Position numbers and translations under genes: made by a program. Under the pieces are notes generated by a model. That model worked only from the letters and a program-made list of their open reading frames with translations, had not been told where the DNA came from and searched no databases. Below, piece by piece: positions 27,361 to 35,724 of a stretch of 64,000 nt of DNA (its first letter is position 1; each line of letters begins with the position of its first letter). The DNA is from Francisella uliginis (GTDB lineage Bacteria; Pseudomonadota; Gammaproteobacteria; Francisellales; Francisellaceae), in the NCBI RefSeq assembly GCF_001895265.1, contig NZ_CP016796.1:1860001-1924000 (forward strand), given 5' to 3'.

Positions 27361-28542
27361 TTATTTTTTTCCTATAATTACACTCACATTATTACCACCA
27401 AAAGCAAATGAATTACTCATAAAGTTTGGTTTTTGGTACCCAATATCACTAGTTATTATACCAATATCCTGAATAATATCTTCATCTGAACTATATTGCT
27501 TCGGCAATTTTTTTTGCGGATTATAAATATCTGATAAAAGTAACCAACACATTCCAACCTCTGTAGCAGCTGCTGCACCTAATGTGTGACCAGTAAGAGA
27601 TTTAGTTGAACTACAAACTATTTTCGTATTAAACACATCTCTTACAGCATTACTTTCCATACTATCATTTAATATAGTTGCTGTTCCATGCAAATTTAAA
27701 TAACCAATATCATCATTAGTTAAATGAGCTGACTCCAACGCTCTAATCATAGCTAACTTAGCACCTTCTCCACTAGGATCTGGGGCAGTTATATGATACC
27801 CATCTGAAGACTCTCCGACACCTAATAGTGAAATTTCTGAGCCTTCTTTAGATAAAATAAAAGCTGCAGCTCCCTCACCAATGTTTATACCTGCTCTTTT
27901 GTTATGAAAAGGTAAACATAACTCTTGTGAGATAGCATCCAAACAGTCAAAACCATTTAATGTCATTTCACAAATAGTATCACACCCAACAACAATAACA
28001 GCATCACATAAATCTTGTTTTATCAGTCTAGCTGCTGATGCAAATGCTTTGCCACTTGATGAGCAAGCTGTTGATATTGTATAAGCAACACTTTGAAGTT
28101 GATAATACTCTCTTAAAAAATCACTAAGACCCGCAGTTTCTTGCTGCTTATAATCAAATTTTTCAGGAAACTTATCTAACAAAAACTTATCAGCTAAAGC
28201 TTTTTCGCCATTATCTATACCCGAGGTACTAGTACCACAAACAATAGCTACTCTATCTACACCGTATTTATTTATAACCTTATTTATATTTTCATCTATT
28301 TGCATACAAGCATGTAAAGCCAACTGATTATTACGACACTCATATTTTTTAAATCGTTTAGGAATCTCTGGAAGAACTTTATCATCTACATAGCCAATTT
28401 TTGTCTTACGCTTAGACAAGAGTTCTTTTGTTGTTATTAAGCCAGTTTTATTACTAAGTAATGATTTTATCATCTCTTCTTTAGAAGTACCTAAGCAGTT
28501 AATAATACCTAATGAGTTAAGATAAATTCCATTACTATTCAT
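27361..28542 (-). CDS. Second beta-ketoacyl-ACP synthase, polyene cluster
   Basis: The 393-residue ketosynthase keeps the Cys-His-His triad (Cys160 in STACSSSG, His285 in LNLHGTATI, His319 in LTGHTLGAAA). Outside those motifs it is clearly different from the one at 24947, so the two probably have different substrates or partners. It is the first gene of the minus-strand arm, divergent from the chain-length factor across a 173-base shared promoter region. Confidence 0.88.
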   Translation of the reverse strand: MNSNGIYLNSLGIINCLGTSKEEMIKSLLSNKTGLITTKELLSKRKTKIGYVDDKVLPEIPKRFKKYECRNNQLALHACMQIDENINKVINKYGVDRVAIVCGTSTSGIDNGEKALADKFLLDKFPEKFDYKQQETAGLSDFLREYYQLQSVAYTISTACSSSGKAFASAARLIKQDLCDAVIVVGCDTICEMTLNGFDCLDAISQELCLPFHNKRAGINIGEGAAAFILSKEGSEISLLGVGESSDGYHITAPDPSGEGAKLAMIRALESAHLTNDDIGYLNLHGTATILNDSMESNAVRDVFNTKIVCSSTKSLTGHTLGAAAATEVGMCWLLLSDIYNPQKKLPKQYSSDEDIIQDIGIITSDIGYQKPNFMSNSFAFGGNNVSVIIGKK

Positions 28543-28715
28543 GTCTAATTTTGGCTTTTAAATACCTAAAGCTATAAGTACAAATACAATAGTAACTAGT
28601 TTAAACATATTAAATATATATTAACAGCATTTAGTATTTAAAATATCGCAAGGATAATACATTTTTTTATTACAATGTGATAGATTTTAGTAAAAAATAA
28701 TTAAAAAGATATTAA

Positions 28716-29438
28716 ATGAAGTTTTATATAGATTCTGTAGCAGCTATAGCCCAAGGGAAAAGTAATATCTTAGATTTTAAAGAGATATCATACAGTGAAA
28801 TGATAAATCAAGATATCAATATAGATACTAGTACCATTGCCCCTGCAATGAGAAGAAGATGTAGCAAATCTAGTAAAATAGCTTTATCAATATCTATACC
28901 GCAAATTCATAAACATAAAGTAGATGCTGTTGTATTTGCATCACAACATGGCGAGCTTGCAAATACGATTACTATATTTAAAGATATATCTAATCGCGAG
29001 ATTCTATCACCAAATGCATTCTCACAATCTGTACACAACACTCCTACTGGACTTATGTCAATTCAGCAGAAATTAAAAATTCCTTTTAATTCAATAGCCG
29101 CTGGAACAGAAACATTTGAAATGGCTTTAATTGATGCTGTTACCCAGCTGCAAGATTATGACAATATCTTATTTACCTGCTATGATGATAATGTTCCAGA
29201 AATTTTTGAAGAACTTGATATCACTAATAATCTTGCTTACGGCATTAGTTTTATTATATCAAAAAAACCTATTTCAAATCTAAGTTCAGCCTTAAATATA
29301 GAAACTAACCATAAAAAATCACTATTACAAGAGTACAGCAAATTACCATCTGCAATTAGCTTTGCAAACTGGTATACTAATGAAAAGCGTAAGCCTCTAC
29401 TATTACCAAGCATATCTATAGAAAAACTATTTAATTAA
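28716..29438 (+). CDS. Truncated ketosynthase-like chain-length factor (ApeC-like)
   Basis: The 240-residue protein aligns with the N-terminal half of ketosynthases but lacks the nucleophile: where a Cys is expected (AIAAC-type elbow) it reads SIAAGTETFEMAL (Gly130). There are also no second-half His motifs, because it ends early. Such decarboxylase-deficient partners form heterodimers with an active ketosynthase and set chain length. It starts the plus-strand arm, three bases before the acyltransferase. Confidence 0.8.
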   Translation: MKFYIDSVAAIAQGKSNILDFKEISYSEMINQDINIDTSTIAPAMRRRCSKSSKIALSISIPQIHKHKVDAVVFASQHGELANTITIFKDISNREILSPNAFSQSVHNTPTGLMSIQQKLKIPFNSIAAGTETFEMALIDAVTQLQDYDNILFTCYDDNVPEIFEELDITNNLAYGISFIISKKPISNLSSALNIETNHKKSLLQEYSKLPSAISFANWYTNEKRKPLLLPSISIEKLFN

Positions 29439-29441
29439 GTT

Positions 29442-30218
29442 ATGTATAAATATTTAAATAAACTTTATCGTACCATCCTTACGGGATTTTGCTTTTTTAT
29501 CTTTAGTTTCTTTGGTGCCATATTAGGTTATATATACTTTCCCTTAGTAAGAATTTTTATAAAAAATAAAAATACTCGTACCATACATGCACAACACACT
29601 ATAAATATTGCTTTTAAGATTTTTATTGGAATTCTTCACCATTTTAGAATTATTAGATTTAAGTTTGAAGGTATTGAAAAACTTCATCAAGACAAAGGCT
29701 GTATTTTTATAGCTAACCACCCTACTTTGATTGACTATGTCGCTATAGTATCCAAGCTAAAACTTTGTGATAATATTGTCAAATTAAGCTTATGGCAAAA
29801 TCCATACTATAAACATGTAATAGAAACAGCAGGATATATTCCTAATATAGATCCAGATCAAACTTTTAGTCGTCTTAATGAAATATTTGCAGAAGGTAGA
29901 AACTTACTAATGTTTCCCGAAGGAACTAGAACTAGCCCGAACACTCCCCCAAAACTAAAGCGGGGCGCTGCACAGTTAGCAATCAGAACTAATACTGCTA
30001 TTAGAATGATACATATTTCATGTAATCCAGTCACTTTAACAAAAAATACCAAATGGTATAATATTGCTGAGACAACACCTTTGTTTAAGGTAATTGTTGG
30101 AGATAAGGTAAATCCTCAAGAATTCCTAGATGAGGCAGAAGGTGTACCATCTCTAGCTGCTCGAAGACTAACTAAATTTTTACAACATAGTCTCTCTACT
30201 AAACTGAACTTTTTATAA
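29442..30218 (+). CDS. Lysophospholipid acyltransferase-family protein
   Basis: The 258-residue membrane-associated acyltransferase has the HX4D motif in NHPTLIDY (His93, Asp98) and FPEGTRT (158-164), both diagnostic of the PlsC-like family. One membrane helix precedes the domain (about 12-36). In the cluster it probably transfers an acyl or polyene chain to a lipid or sugar acceptor; the acceptor is not known. It is followed by the first ACP 18 bases downstream. Confidence 0.83.
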   Translation: MYKYLNKLYRTILTGFCFFIFSFFGAILGYIYFPLVRIFIKNKNTRTIHAQHTINIAFKIFIGILHHFRIIRFKFEGIEKLHQDKGCIFIANHPTLIDYVAIVSKLKLCDNIVKLSLWQNPYYKHVIETAGYIPNIDPDQTFSRLNEIFAEGRNLLMFPEGTRTSPNTPPKLKRGAAQLAIRTNTAIRMIHISCNPVTLTKNTKWYNIAETTPLFKVIVGDKVNPQEFLDEAEGVPSLAARRLTKFLQHSLSTKLNFL

Positions 30219-30236
30219 AAAGGTATTAAAAAAAAT

Positions 30237-30485
30237 ATGCAACAAGAAATAAAAGAAATGATTATTGAAATCCTTAATCTTGAAGATGTAACAGCTGATG
30301 AAATAGATGCTGATGCGCCACTTTTTGGTGATGGTTTAGGCCTAGATTCGATAGATGCTTTAGAAATAGGTGTAGCCTTGAAAAAGCGTTACAATATAAA
30401 TCTTGAAGTTGCTAATGAAGATATCAAGAAGCATTTTGAATCTGTATCTTCTCTAGCAAAGTTTGTAGAAGAAAATCAATCTTAA
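30237..30485 (+). CDS. Acyl carrier protein 1, polyene cluster
   Basis: The 82-residue protein has the phosphopantetheine attachment motif GLDSIDALEI (Ser38) on a four-helix acidic fold. It carries growing or starter acyl groups. It pairs with the ACP at 30496, 10 bases downstream; clusters of this type use two ACPs, ApeE and ApeF. Confidence 0.88.
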   Translation: MQQEIKEMIIEILNLEDVTADEIDADAPLFGDGLGLDSIDALEIGVALKKRYNINLEVANEDIKKHFESVSSLAKFVEENQS

Positions 30486-30495
30486 GGATATATCA

Positions 30496-30750
30496 ATGAG
30501 CTTTTCTAAAGAAAAAATTTTCACACAATTACAAGATATTCTTCATAATCTTTTTGAAATAGATAAAGATGAAATCACTCTGGATTCAAAGTTATATGAA
30601 GAACTTGATTTGGATAGCATCGATGCTGTTGACTTAATAGTACAACTTCAAGATCTTACTGGGCGTAAGTTCAAACCAGAAGAATTCAAATCTGTTCGCA
30701 CTGTAGGAGATGTTGTAGATACTATAGTTGCCGCTTTAGGACAGGACTAG
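30496..30750 (+). CDS. Acyl carrier protein 2, polyene cluster
   Basis: The 84-residue protein has the attachment motif LDLDSIDAVDLI (Ser41) and the usual acidic helices. It differs from ACP 1 around the recognition helix, suggesting different partners such as ligase versus ketosynthase. This reading is inference. Confidence 0.88.
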   Translation: MSFSKEKIFTQLQDILHNLFEIDKDEITLDSKLYEELDLDSIDAVDLIVQLQDLTGRKFKPEEFKSVRTVGDVVDTIVAALGQD

Positions 30751-30760
30751 ATTTTTTTCA

Positions 30761-31327
30761 ATGAAATCCCTAGCTAAATTCTTTATCATATTAGTAATTA
30801 TACTTTACCCATTTATTATTTTTGCAGGCTTAAGTTCATTATCAATTAAGTATGTTAGCTTAATTGTTATTCTAATTTTCATATTAAGGCTATTGATATT
30901 AAGAAAAGATTCTAATATTACTTGGAAACTTATTACCATTGTAGGAATAATATTAGCAGTAGTAACTATCTTGATAAATAATATTACTGCTATGCTTTTA
31001 TACCCTGTTTTTGTAAATGTCAGTTTATTGTGCATTTTTTGTTACTCACTATTTCAAGAAAAAAGTTTAATTACAAAACTTGCAATTCGTATGAGTAAAG
31101 AACCTCTACCAATGTATGCTATAAAATATACATGGTATGTAACTTTTGCATGGTGTATATTTTTTGCTATAAATGCAAGTATCTCAATTCTTAGCGTTAT
31201 AATAGGATCAATAAAGATATGGACACTATACAATGGTTTTATTAGCTATATCTTAATAGGATCAATGATGCTTATTGAAATTATCATTAGAACTATTGTT
31301 AGGAGACACTTTGAAAGAATCGCTTAA
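30761..31327 (+). CDS. COG4648-type integral membrane protein
   Basis: The 188-residue protein has about six hydrophobic helices and an RHFERIA C-terminus. It occupies the position taken by COG4648 proteins in aryl polyene clusters. The function is unknown; membrane anchoring of the assembly line is one possibility. Its last 17 bases overlap the ligase gene. Confidence 0.7.
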   Translation: MKSLAKFFIILVIILYPFIIFAGLSSLSIKYVSLIVILIFILRLLILRKDSNITWKLITIVGIILAVVTILINNITAMLLYPVFVNVSLLCIFCYSLFQEKSLITKLAIRMSKEPLPMYAIKYTWYVTFAWCIFFAINASISILSVIIGSIKIWTLYNGFISYILIGSMMLIEIIIRTIVRRHFERIA

Positions 31328-32630
31328 ATCCGCATTAGACTTTTATGCACAAAATCTTTCTAAAACTGTATTTATTAAAAACTCTAAGAGTATCTCTGCA
31401 AAAGAGTTTCTTAAAAATATTAACTCATTAGCTAATCATTTTGATACTAAACTAAAAAGCAAAAATATAATTGCCTTATGTATAGATGATATCTACCTAT
31501 TTTGCTGCTCTTGGATAGCTTGTCAGTATTTAGGTAAAACAACCCTTATGCTACCGAACAATAAGTCTGGAACAATCGCAAATCTTGCTGAGCAATACGA
31601 TATTCTTGTAACTGAAGATGATCTAAAACTCTCCACAGAAACTACTAAAAACTATACCATAAAAGGCTGTGAAACTATATTTTTCACATCTGGATCAACT
31701 GGCAACTATAAAAGTTGCACAAAAACTATCAATAATATCGAGGAAGAATCATATTCTATAAATAAAGCTATAGAGAATTTTAAGCTCAAAGAAGCAAATG
31801 TATATACAACTGTTTCACATCAACATTTATATGGTTTTAGTTGGGCTTTGATATGGCCATTACTCTATAAAAAAATAATCCACACAGAACGACTATTTAT
31901 ACCCGAAGTTATACACAAAAAACTATGTCAAGATAATAGTATATTGGTAACTACTCCTGTGATTATTTCTCACCTTGAAGGTAATATTAATAAACCTATT
32001 ACAAATTCACTTATTATTTCGGCTGCTAGTGAACTACCCACTAATGTCGCAATACAATTTCAAAACGACTACAACATACCTATTCTTGAGACTTATGGTA
32101 GCAGTGAAACTGGTGTGATTGCTTATCGGCAACCACCTAGTAATAGCTTATGGCAAGCTTTTAATAATGTTGATATTAGTACTGATTCTAATCAACTAAT
32201 TGTTAAATCTCCTTTTTTTAATCAAGAAAAACTATTGATGCCAGATATCGTTGAGATGCACAATGATAAATTCAAGTTAAAAGGCAGAGCCGATAAGATT
32301 GTTAAAATAGCAGGAAATCGTTTATCACTCTCACAAATGCAAAATATACTTCTAAAACATGAGTTAATACAAGACTGTGCATGTATTAAACGTCAAAGCT
32401 ATCGCGAATATATAGCTGTTTTAATATGCCTAAACCAAAAAGGAAATGATTTTCTAAAAGAATTTAATAAACAAAAATTAATTAATAAAATAAAGACCTA
32501 TCTACTAAACTACTATCCAAATACCACTATACCAAAACAATGGCGTTTTGTAGCTGCTATACCTACTAACTCACAAGGTAAAAGAACACAGGAACTTTTA
32601 ATCGAGGTTTTAGAGGATGGCCCCAAGTAA
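31311..32630 (+). CDS. AMP-forming acyl/aryl-ACP ligase (ApeH-like)
   Basis: This enzyme should adenylate the starter acid, probably 4-hydroxybenzoate-like, and load it onto an ACP. About 439 residues, with the P-loop FFTSGSTGNYK and ETYGSSETG, both standard in adenylating enzymes. I place the start at TTG 31311, because AGGAGA lies at 31301-31306. The in-frame ATG at 31275 has no such site and would add 12 residues. It overlaps the preceding membrane-protein gene by 17 bases, consistent with translational coupling. Confidence 0.82.
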   Translation: MKESLKSALDFYAQNLSKTVFIKNSKSISAKEFLKNINSLANHFDTKLKSKNIIALCIDDIYLFCCSWIACQYLGKTTLMLPNNKSGTIANLAEQYDILVTEDDLKLSTETTKNYTIKGCETIFFTSGSTGNYKSCTKTINNIEEESYSINKAIENFKLKEANVYTTVSHQHLYGFSWALIWPLLYKKIIHTERLFIPEVIHKKLCQDNSILVTTPVIISHLEGNINKPITNSLIISAASELPTNVAIQFQNDYNIPILETYGSSETGVIAYRQPPSNSLWQAFNNVDISTDSNQLIVKSPFFNQEKLLMPDIVEMHNDKFKLKGRADKIVKIAGNRLSLSQMQNILLKHELIQDCACIKRQSYREYIAVLICLNQKGNDFLKEFNKQKLINKIKTYLLNYYPNTTIPKQWRFVAAIPTNSQGKRTQELLIEVLEDGPK

Positions 32631-32699
32631 TGATAAGTTTGACAATATTTAAACTTCTATGAGAAACTTTATTAAAGATTATGGTGGAATTAACTAACT

Positions 32700-33044
32700 A
32701 TGAACAAACATCTTAAAATAAATAATATAACGACTCTTGATGATCACACTACTTTGGTATCTGCACAAATACTTAAAGAATGTGATTTCTTTAAAGGTCA
32801 TTTTCAAGAACAACCTATTTTACCAGGCATAGCTCAAGTAGATTTTGTTATAAACTTAGCAAGTGAAATATTTAATATCGATAAATCATCTTTTGGTAAC
32901 ATTCCACAAATAAAATTCAAAAAAGCTATCCTACCAGATGATAACTTAGACATAAAACTCTCAAATAAAAACAATATAGTTTCATTTGAATTTCTATTAA
33001 AAGGCCAAACTGCATCACTAGGTAAAATAAAATATGAAAGCTAG
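32700..33044 (+). CDS. Hotdog-fold dehydratase (ApeI-like)
   Basis: The 114-residue FabZ-like protein has the catalytic histidine in FFKGHFQEQPILPG (His34) and a single hotdog fold. It is the second dehydratase of the cluster, complementing the one at 26893. It follows the ligase after 69 bases and overlaps the glycosyltransferase gene by 11 bases. Confidence 0.85.
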   Translation: MNKHLKINNITTLDDHTTLVSAQILKECDFFKGHFQEQPILPGIAQVDFVINLASEIFNIDKSSFGNIPQIKFKKAILPDDNLDIKLSNKNNIVSFEFLLKGQTASLGKIKYES

Positions 33045-33786
33045 CAGTTCATGTAATTTGTGTATTGTTATACCAGTTTATAATCATGGTAAGCAGCTAC
33101 CAAATACTATAGAAAATATTAGTAAGTATAATTTACCAATTATACTTATAGATGATGGAAGCCAAGATAACACTAAAGAAGTTATTAAAAAGATTGCTAA
33201 CGAATTTAAAAACATCATTCTGACAGAGTCATTTGACAAAAACCAAGGCAAAGGAGTAGCTGTAAGCTATGGAGCTAACTTAGCTTTTGAAATGGGCTAT
33301 ACCCATATGTTACAAATAGATGCCGATGGTCAACATGACTCTAATGATATTCCTAAATTTATTCAGGCAATGCAAAATAATCCCCAATCCTTAATATCAG
33401 GTATGCCGATATACGATGATAGCATCCCTAAAAGTAGGCTTCATGGTCGAAAAATCACTAATTTCTGGGTAGCTATAGAAACTTTATCATTTAACTTAAA
33501 AGAGTCAATGTGTGGTTTTCGTATCTATCCATTACAAGCTTATATAAAGTTAATGAAAAAAAGATCTTTCTCTATAAAAATGGATTTTGATATAGATGTT
33601 ATTGTAAGAATGTATTGGTTAGGATTACCTATCATCTATATAAATACTAAAGTAATTTATCCACAAGATGGCTACTCTAATTTTAGAATGTTTAAAGATA
33701 ATGTCAGAATATCATGGACTCATACAAAATTAGTTACTGGCATGATCCTTAGACTACCGATACTACTATGGAGAAAGATTAGGTGA
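33034..33786 (+). CDS. Family 2 glycosyltransferase, polyene cluster
   Basis: The 250-residue GT-A fold protein has the nucleotide-sugar motifs LIDDGSQDNT (about 38-47) and the DXD-type IDADGQHD (about 88-95). It resembles dolichol-phosphate-mannose synthase-like enzymes. It may glycosylate the lipid acceptor that carries the polyene. Its stop overlaps the GTG start of the next gene by four bases. Confidence 0.83.
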   Translation: MKASSSCNLCIVIPVYNHGKQLPNTIENISKYNLPIILIDDGSQDNTKEVIKKIANEFKNIILTESFDKNQGKGVAVSYGANLAFEMGYTHMLQIDADGQHDSNDIPKFIQAMQNNPQSLISGMPIYDDSIPKSRLHGRKITNFWVAIETLSFNLKESMCGFRIYPLQAYIKLMKKRSFSIKMDFDIDVIVRMYWLGLPIIYINTKVIYPQDGYSNFRMFKDNVRISWTHTKLVTGMILRLPILLWRKIR

Positions 33787-34709
33787 AACATTGGACTAAG
33801 ATAAAAGAAGCTGGTGGCTTATTTGGACTTAGAACCACACTTATTTTATTCCATATCTTTGGTCGTAGACTTACTTACTTAATCATGTCTGTAGTTATGA
33901 TTTACTATTTCTTATTCTATAAAAGTGCTCGTAGCTACTCTTTCAAATATATTCAACATCTTAATAAAAACATAAAATCATCAAAATTATGGCTTTATAG
34001 CTTTAAGCACTTCTTAGCTTTTGGTGAGATGATAATAGATAAAATTGCCGTTTGGAGTAATAAAATCACTATAAACAACGTAAACTTCACTGAAGAAACT
34101 CGAGAAGTTATGAGCCAGGCAATCAAATCTAAAAAAGGTGGTGTTATTTTTACTGCCCACTTAGGTAATTTAGATGTTGCAAGATCGTTAGCTGACTTTG
34201 ATAGTGATATGAAAATAAATGCTTTAGTTTTTAGTAAACAAGCTCCTACTTTTAATAAACTTCTTACAAAGATAAATCCTAAATACTCGATAAATATGAT
34301 ATGTATCCAAGAAGTCACTCCTAATTTAGCAATCGAGTTATATCAACGTATAGCAGATGGTGAGTTTGTTGTTATTGCAGCTGATAGGACTTCTGTAACT
34401 AAACCTGAGAGAAACCTTAGCTTATCTTTTTTAGATGACACCGCATTTTTTCCTCAAGGTGCTTTTATATTAGCTAGTATTCTAAAATGTCCTACATATT
34501 TTATGCTATGCCCAAAAATAGATCGTAATAACTTCGACTTTATTTTCAAAGAATTCGAGCAAGATGGGATTGTATTAAATAGAAAAACAAAGCAAAAAGA
34601 TCTAGAAAAGTATGCACAGAAATACGCAAATATGCTCGAATTGTATTGTAAAAAATATCCCAAACAATGGTTTAATTTTTTTGATTTCTGGCATCAAGGA
34701 GAAAGATAA
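33783..34709 (+). CDS. LpxL/HtrB-like acyltransferase, polyene cluster
   Basis: The 308-residue protein has an N-terminal membrane helix (about 28-46) and HX4D in AHLGNLD (His126, Asp131), as in the lauroyl-acyltransferase family. It uses GTG at 33783, four bases overlapping the preceding stop, consistent with coupling. With the PlsC-like protein it gives the cluster two acyltransferases, one probably for the lipid anchor. Confidence 0.82.
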   Translation: MKHWTKIKEAGGLFGLRTTLILFHIFGRRLTYLIMSVVMIYYFLFYKSARSYSFKYIQHLNKNIKSSKLWLYSFKHFLAFGEMIIDKIAVWSNKITINNVNFTEETREVMSQAIKSKKGGVIFTAHLGNLDVARSLADFDSDMKINALVFSKQAPTFNKLLTKINPKYSINMICIQEVTPNLAIELYQRIADGEFVVIAADRTSVTKPERNLSLSFLDDTAFFPQGAFILASILKCPTYFMLCPKIDRNNFDFIFKEFEQDGIVLNRKTKQKDLEKYAQKYANMLELYCKKYPKQWFNFFDFWHQGER

Positions 34710-35138
34710 ATGATTAAAGATAGCCTATTTACACATACTTACAAAATGACTATTCCATTTTTTGATGTCGATATGCTTGAGATTGTTTGGCACGGTAATT
34801 ATGTCAAATATTTTGAAATGGCTAGATGTAGTATGCTCAAAGAAATCGGATATGACTATATGGACATGAAAAATGATGGTTTTGCTTGGCCTATAGTTGA
34901 TCTGAAAGCCAAGTTTATAAGACCTGCAAAATTTGGACAGGAAATTAATATTTATTGTGACTTAGTTGAGTTTGAGAATAGGCTAAAAATAAACTATACA
35001 ATTACAGATAGCTTAACTAAAATAAAATTATGTCAAGGTTATACAATTCAGCTAGCTGTAGATATTGATAAAAGAGAAACTTGCTTTGTGACGCCCCATC
35101 AATGGCAACAAAAAATAAAAGAGATTATAAAAAAATGA
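34710..35138 (+). CDS. Acyl-CoA/ACP thioesterase (4HBT, YbgC-like)
   Basis: The 142-residue hotdog thioesterase has the family motif FFDVDMLEIVWHGNYVKYFE with Asp21 and His28. It probably releases or edits thioester-bound chains. The start directly follows the acyltransferase stop and the stop overlaps the ATG of the LolA-like gene (ATGA). Confidence 0.83.
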   Translation: MIKDSLFTHTYKMTIPFFDVDMLEIVWHGNYVKYFEMARCSMLKEIGYDYMDMKNDGFAWPIVDLKAKFIRPAKFGQEINIYCDLVEFENRLKINYTITDSLTKIKLCQGYTIQLAVDIDKRETCFVTPHQWQQKIKEIIKK

Positions 35139-35719
35139 AAAAAATATTTTCCGTAATTAGTGCTTTGTTTGTTATTGTAATACCATTATTTGCTTCAAAT
35201 ATAGATAATAGTTCAAACTTCCAAGCCGTTGAAAAACAGCTAACTAAAGATACAAACATCTCAGGTAAATTTATACAAGTTAGACAGATATCAGGTTTAA
35301 GCTCTAATCTTAAATCATCAGGTACTTTCAAGCTAAGTAATGACGGCTCTTTATTATGGCAACAGCAAAAACCAATAAAAACTACGATGCAAATGTCCAA
35401 AGATAAGCTTACACAAACTATTATGGATAATCCTCCAACAATTCTTACTCGTGAAGATCAACCTGTAGTTTTTACCTTTACAAGTGTTTTCATGTCAGTA
35501 TTTAAAGGTGATACAAAAACTATATCTGAATATTTTGATGCGAATTTCAAAGGTAATACACAAAAGTGGAGCATTTCTCTTAAACCGAAAGCTAGCCCAT
35601 TAAATAAAGCTATAAAAGAAATAACTCTTAAAGGTGGTAAATATATTACAAATATTGAAGTTGCTGACACCCAAGATAATATAATAAAGATAAAACTTTT
35701 TGACATTACAACACAGTAA
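35135..35719 (+). CDS. LolA-like periplasmic carrier protein
   Basis: The 194-residue protein starts with a signal peptide (MKKIFSVISALFVIVIPLFA) and has the half-barrel pattern of LolA, which moves lipids or lipoproteins through the periplasm. I use the ATG at 35135 because the ATG at 35081 lies inside the thioesterase frame and would hide the signal peptide. It likely passes the polyene lipid to the outer membrane. Confidence 0.83.
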   Translation: MKKIFSVISALFVIVIPLFASNIDNSSNFQAVEKQLTKDTNISGKFIQVRQISGLSSNLKSSGTFKLSNDGSLLWQQQKPIKTTMQMSKDKLTQTIMDNPPTILTREDQPVVFTFTSVFMSVFKGDTKTISEYFDANFKGNTQKWSISLKPKASPLNKAIKEITLKGGKYITNIEVADTQDNIIKIKLFDITTQ

Positions 35720-35724
35720 TAGTT

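Noticed and set aside
35081-35134. Earlier start for the LolA-like protein
   Set aside because: It would put 18 residues before a clear signal peptide and overlap the thioesterase; ATG 35135 has the ATGA coupling.
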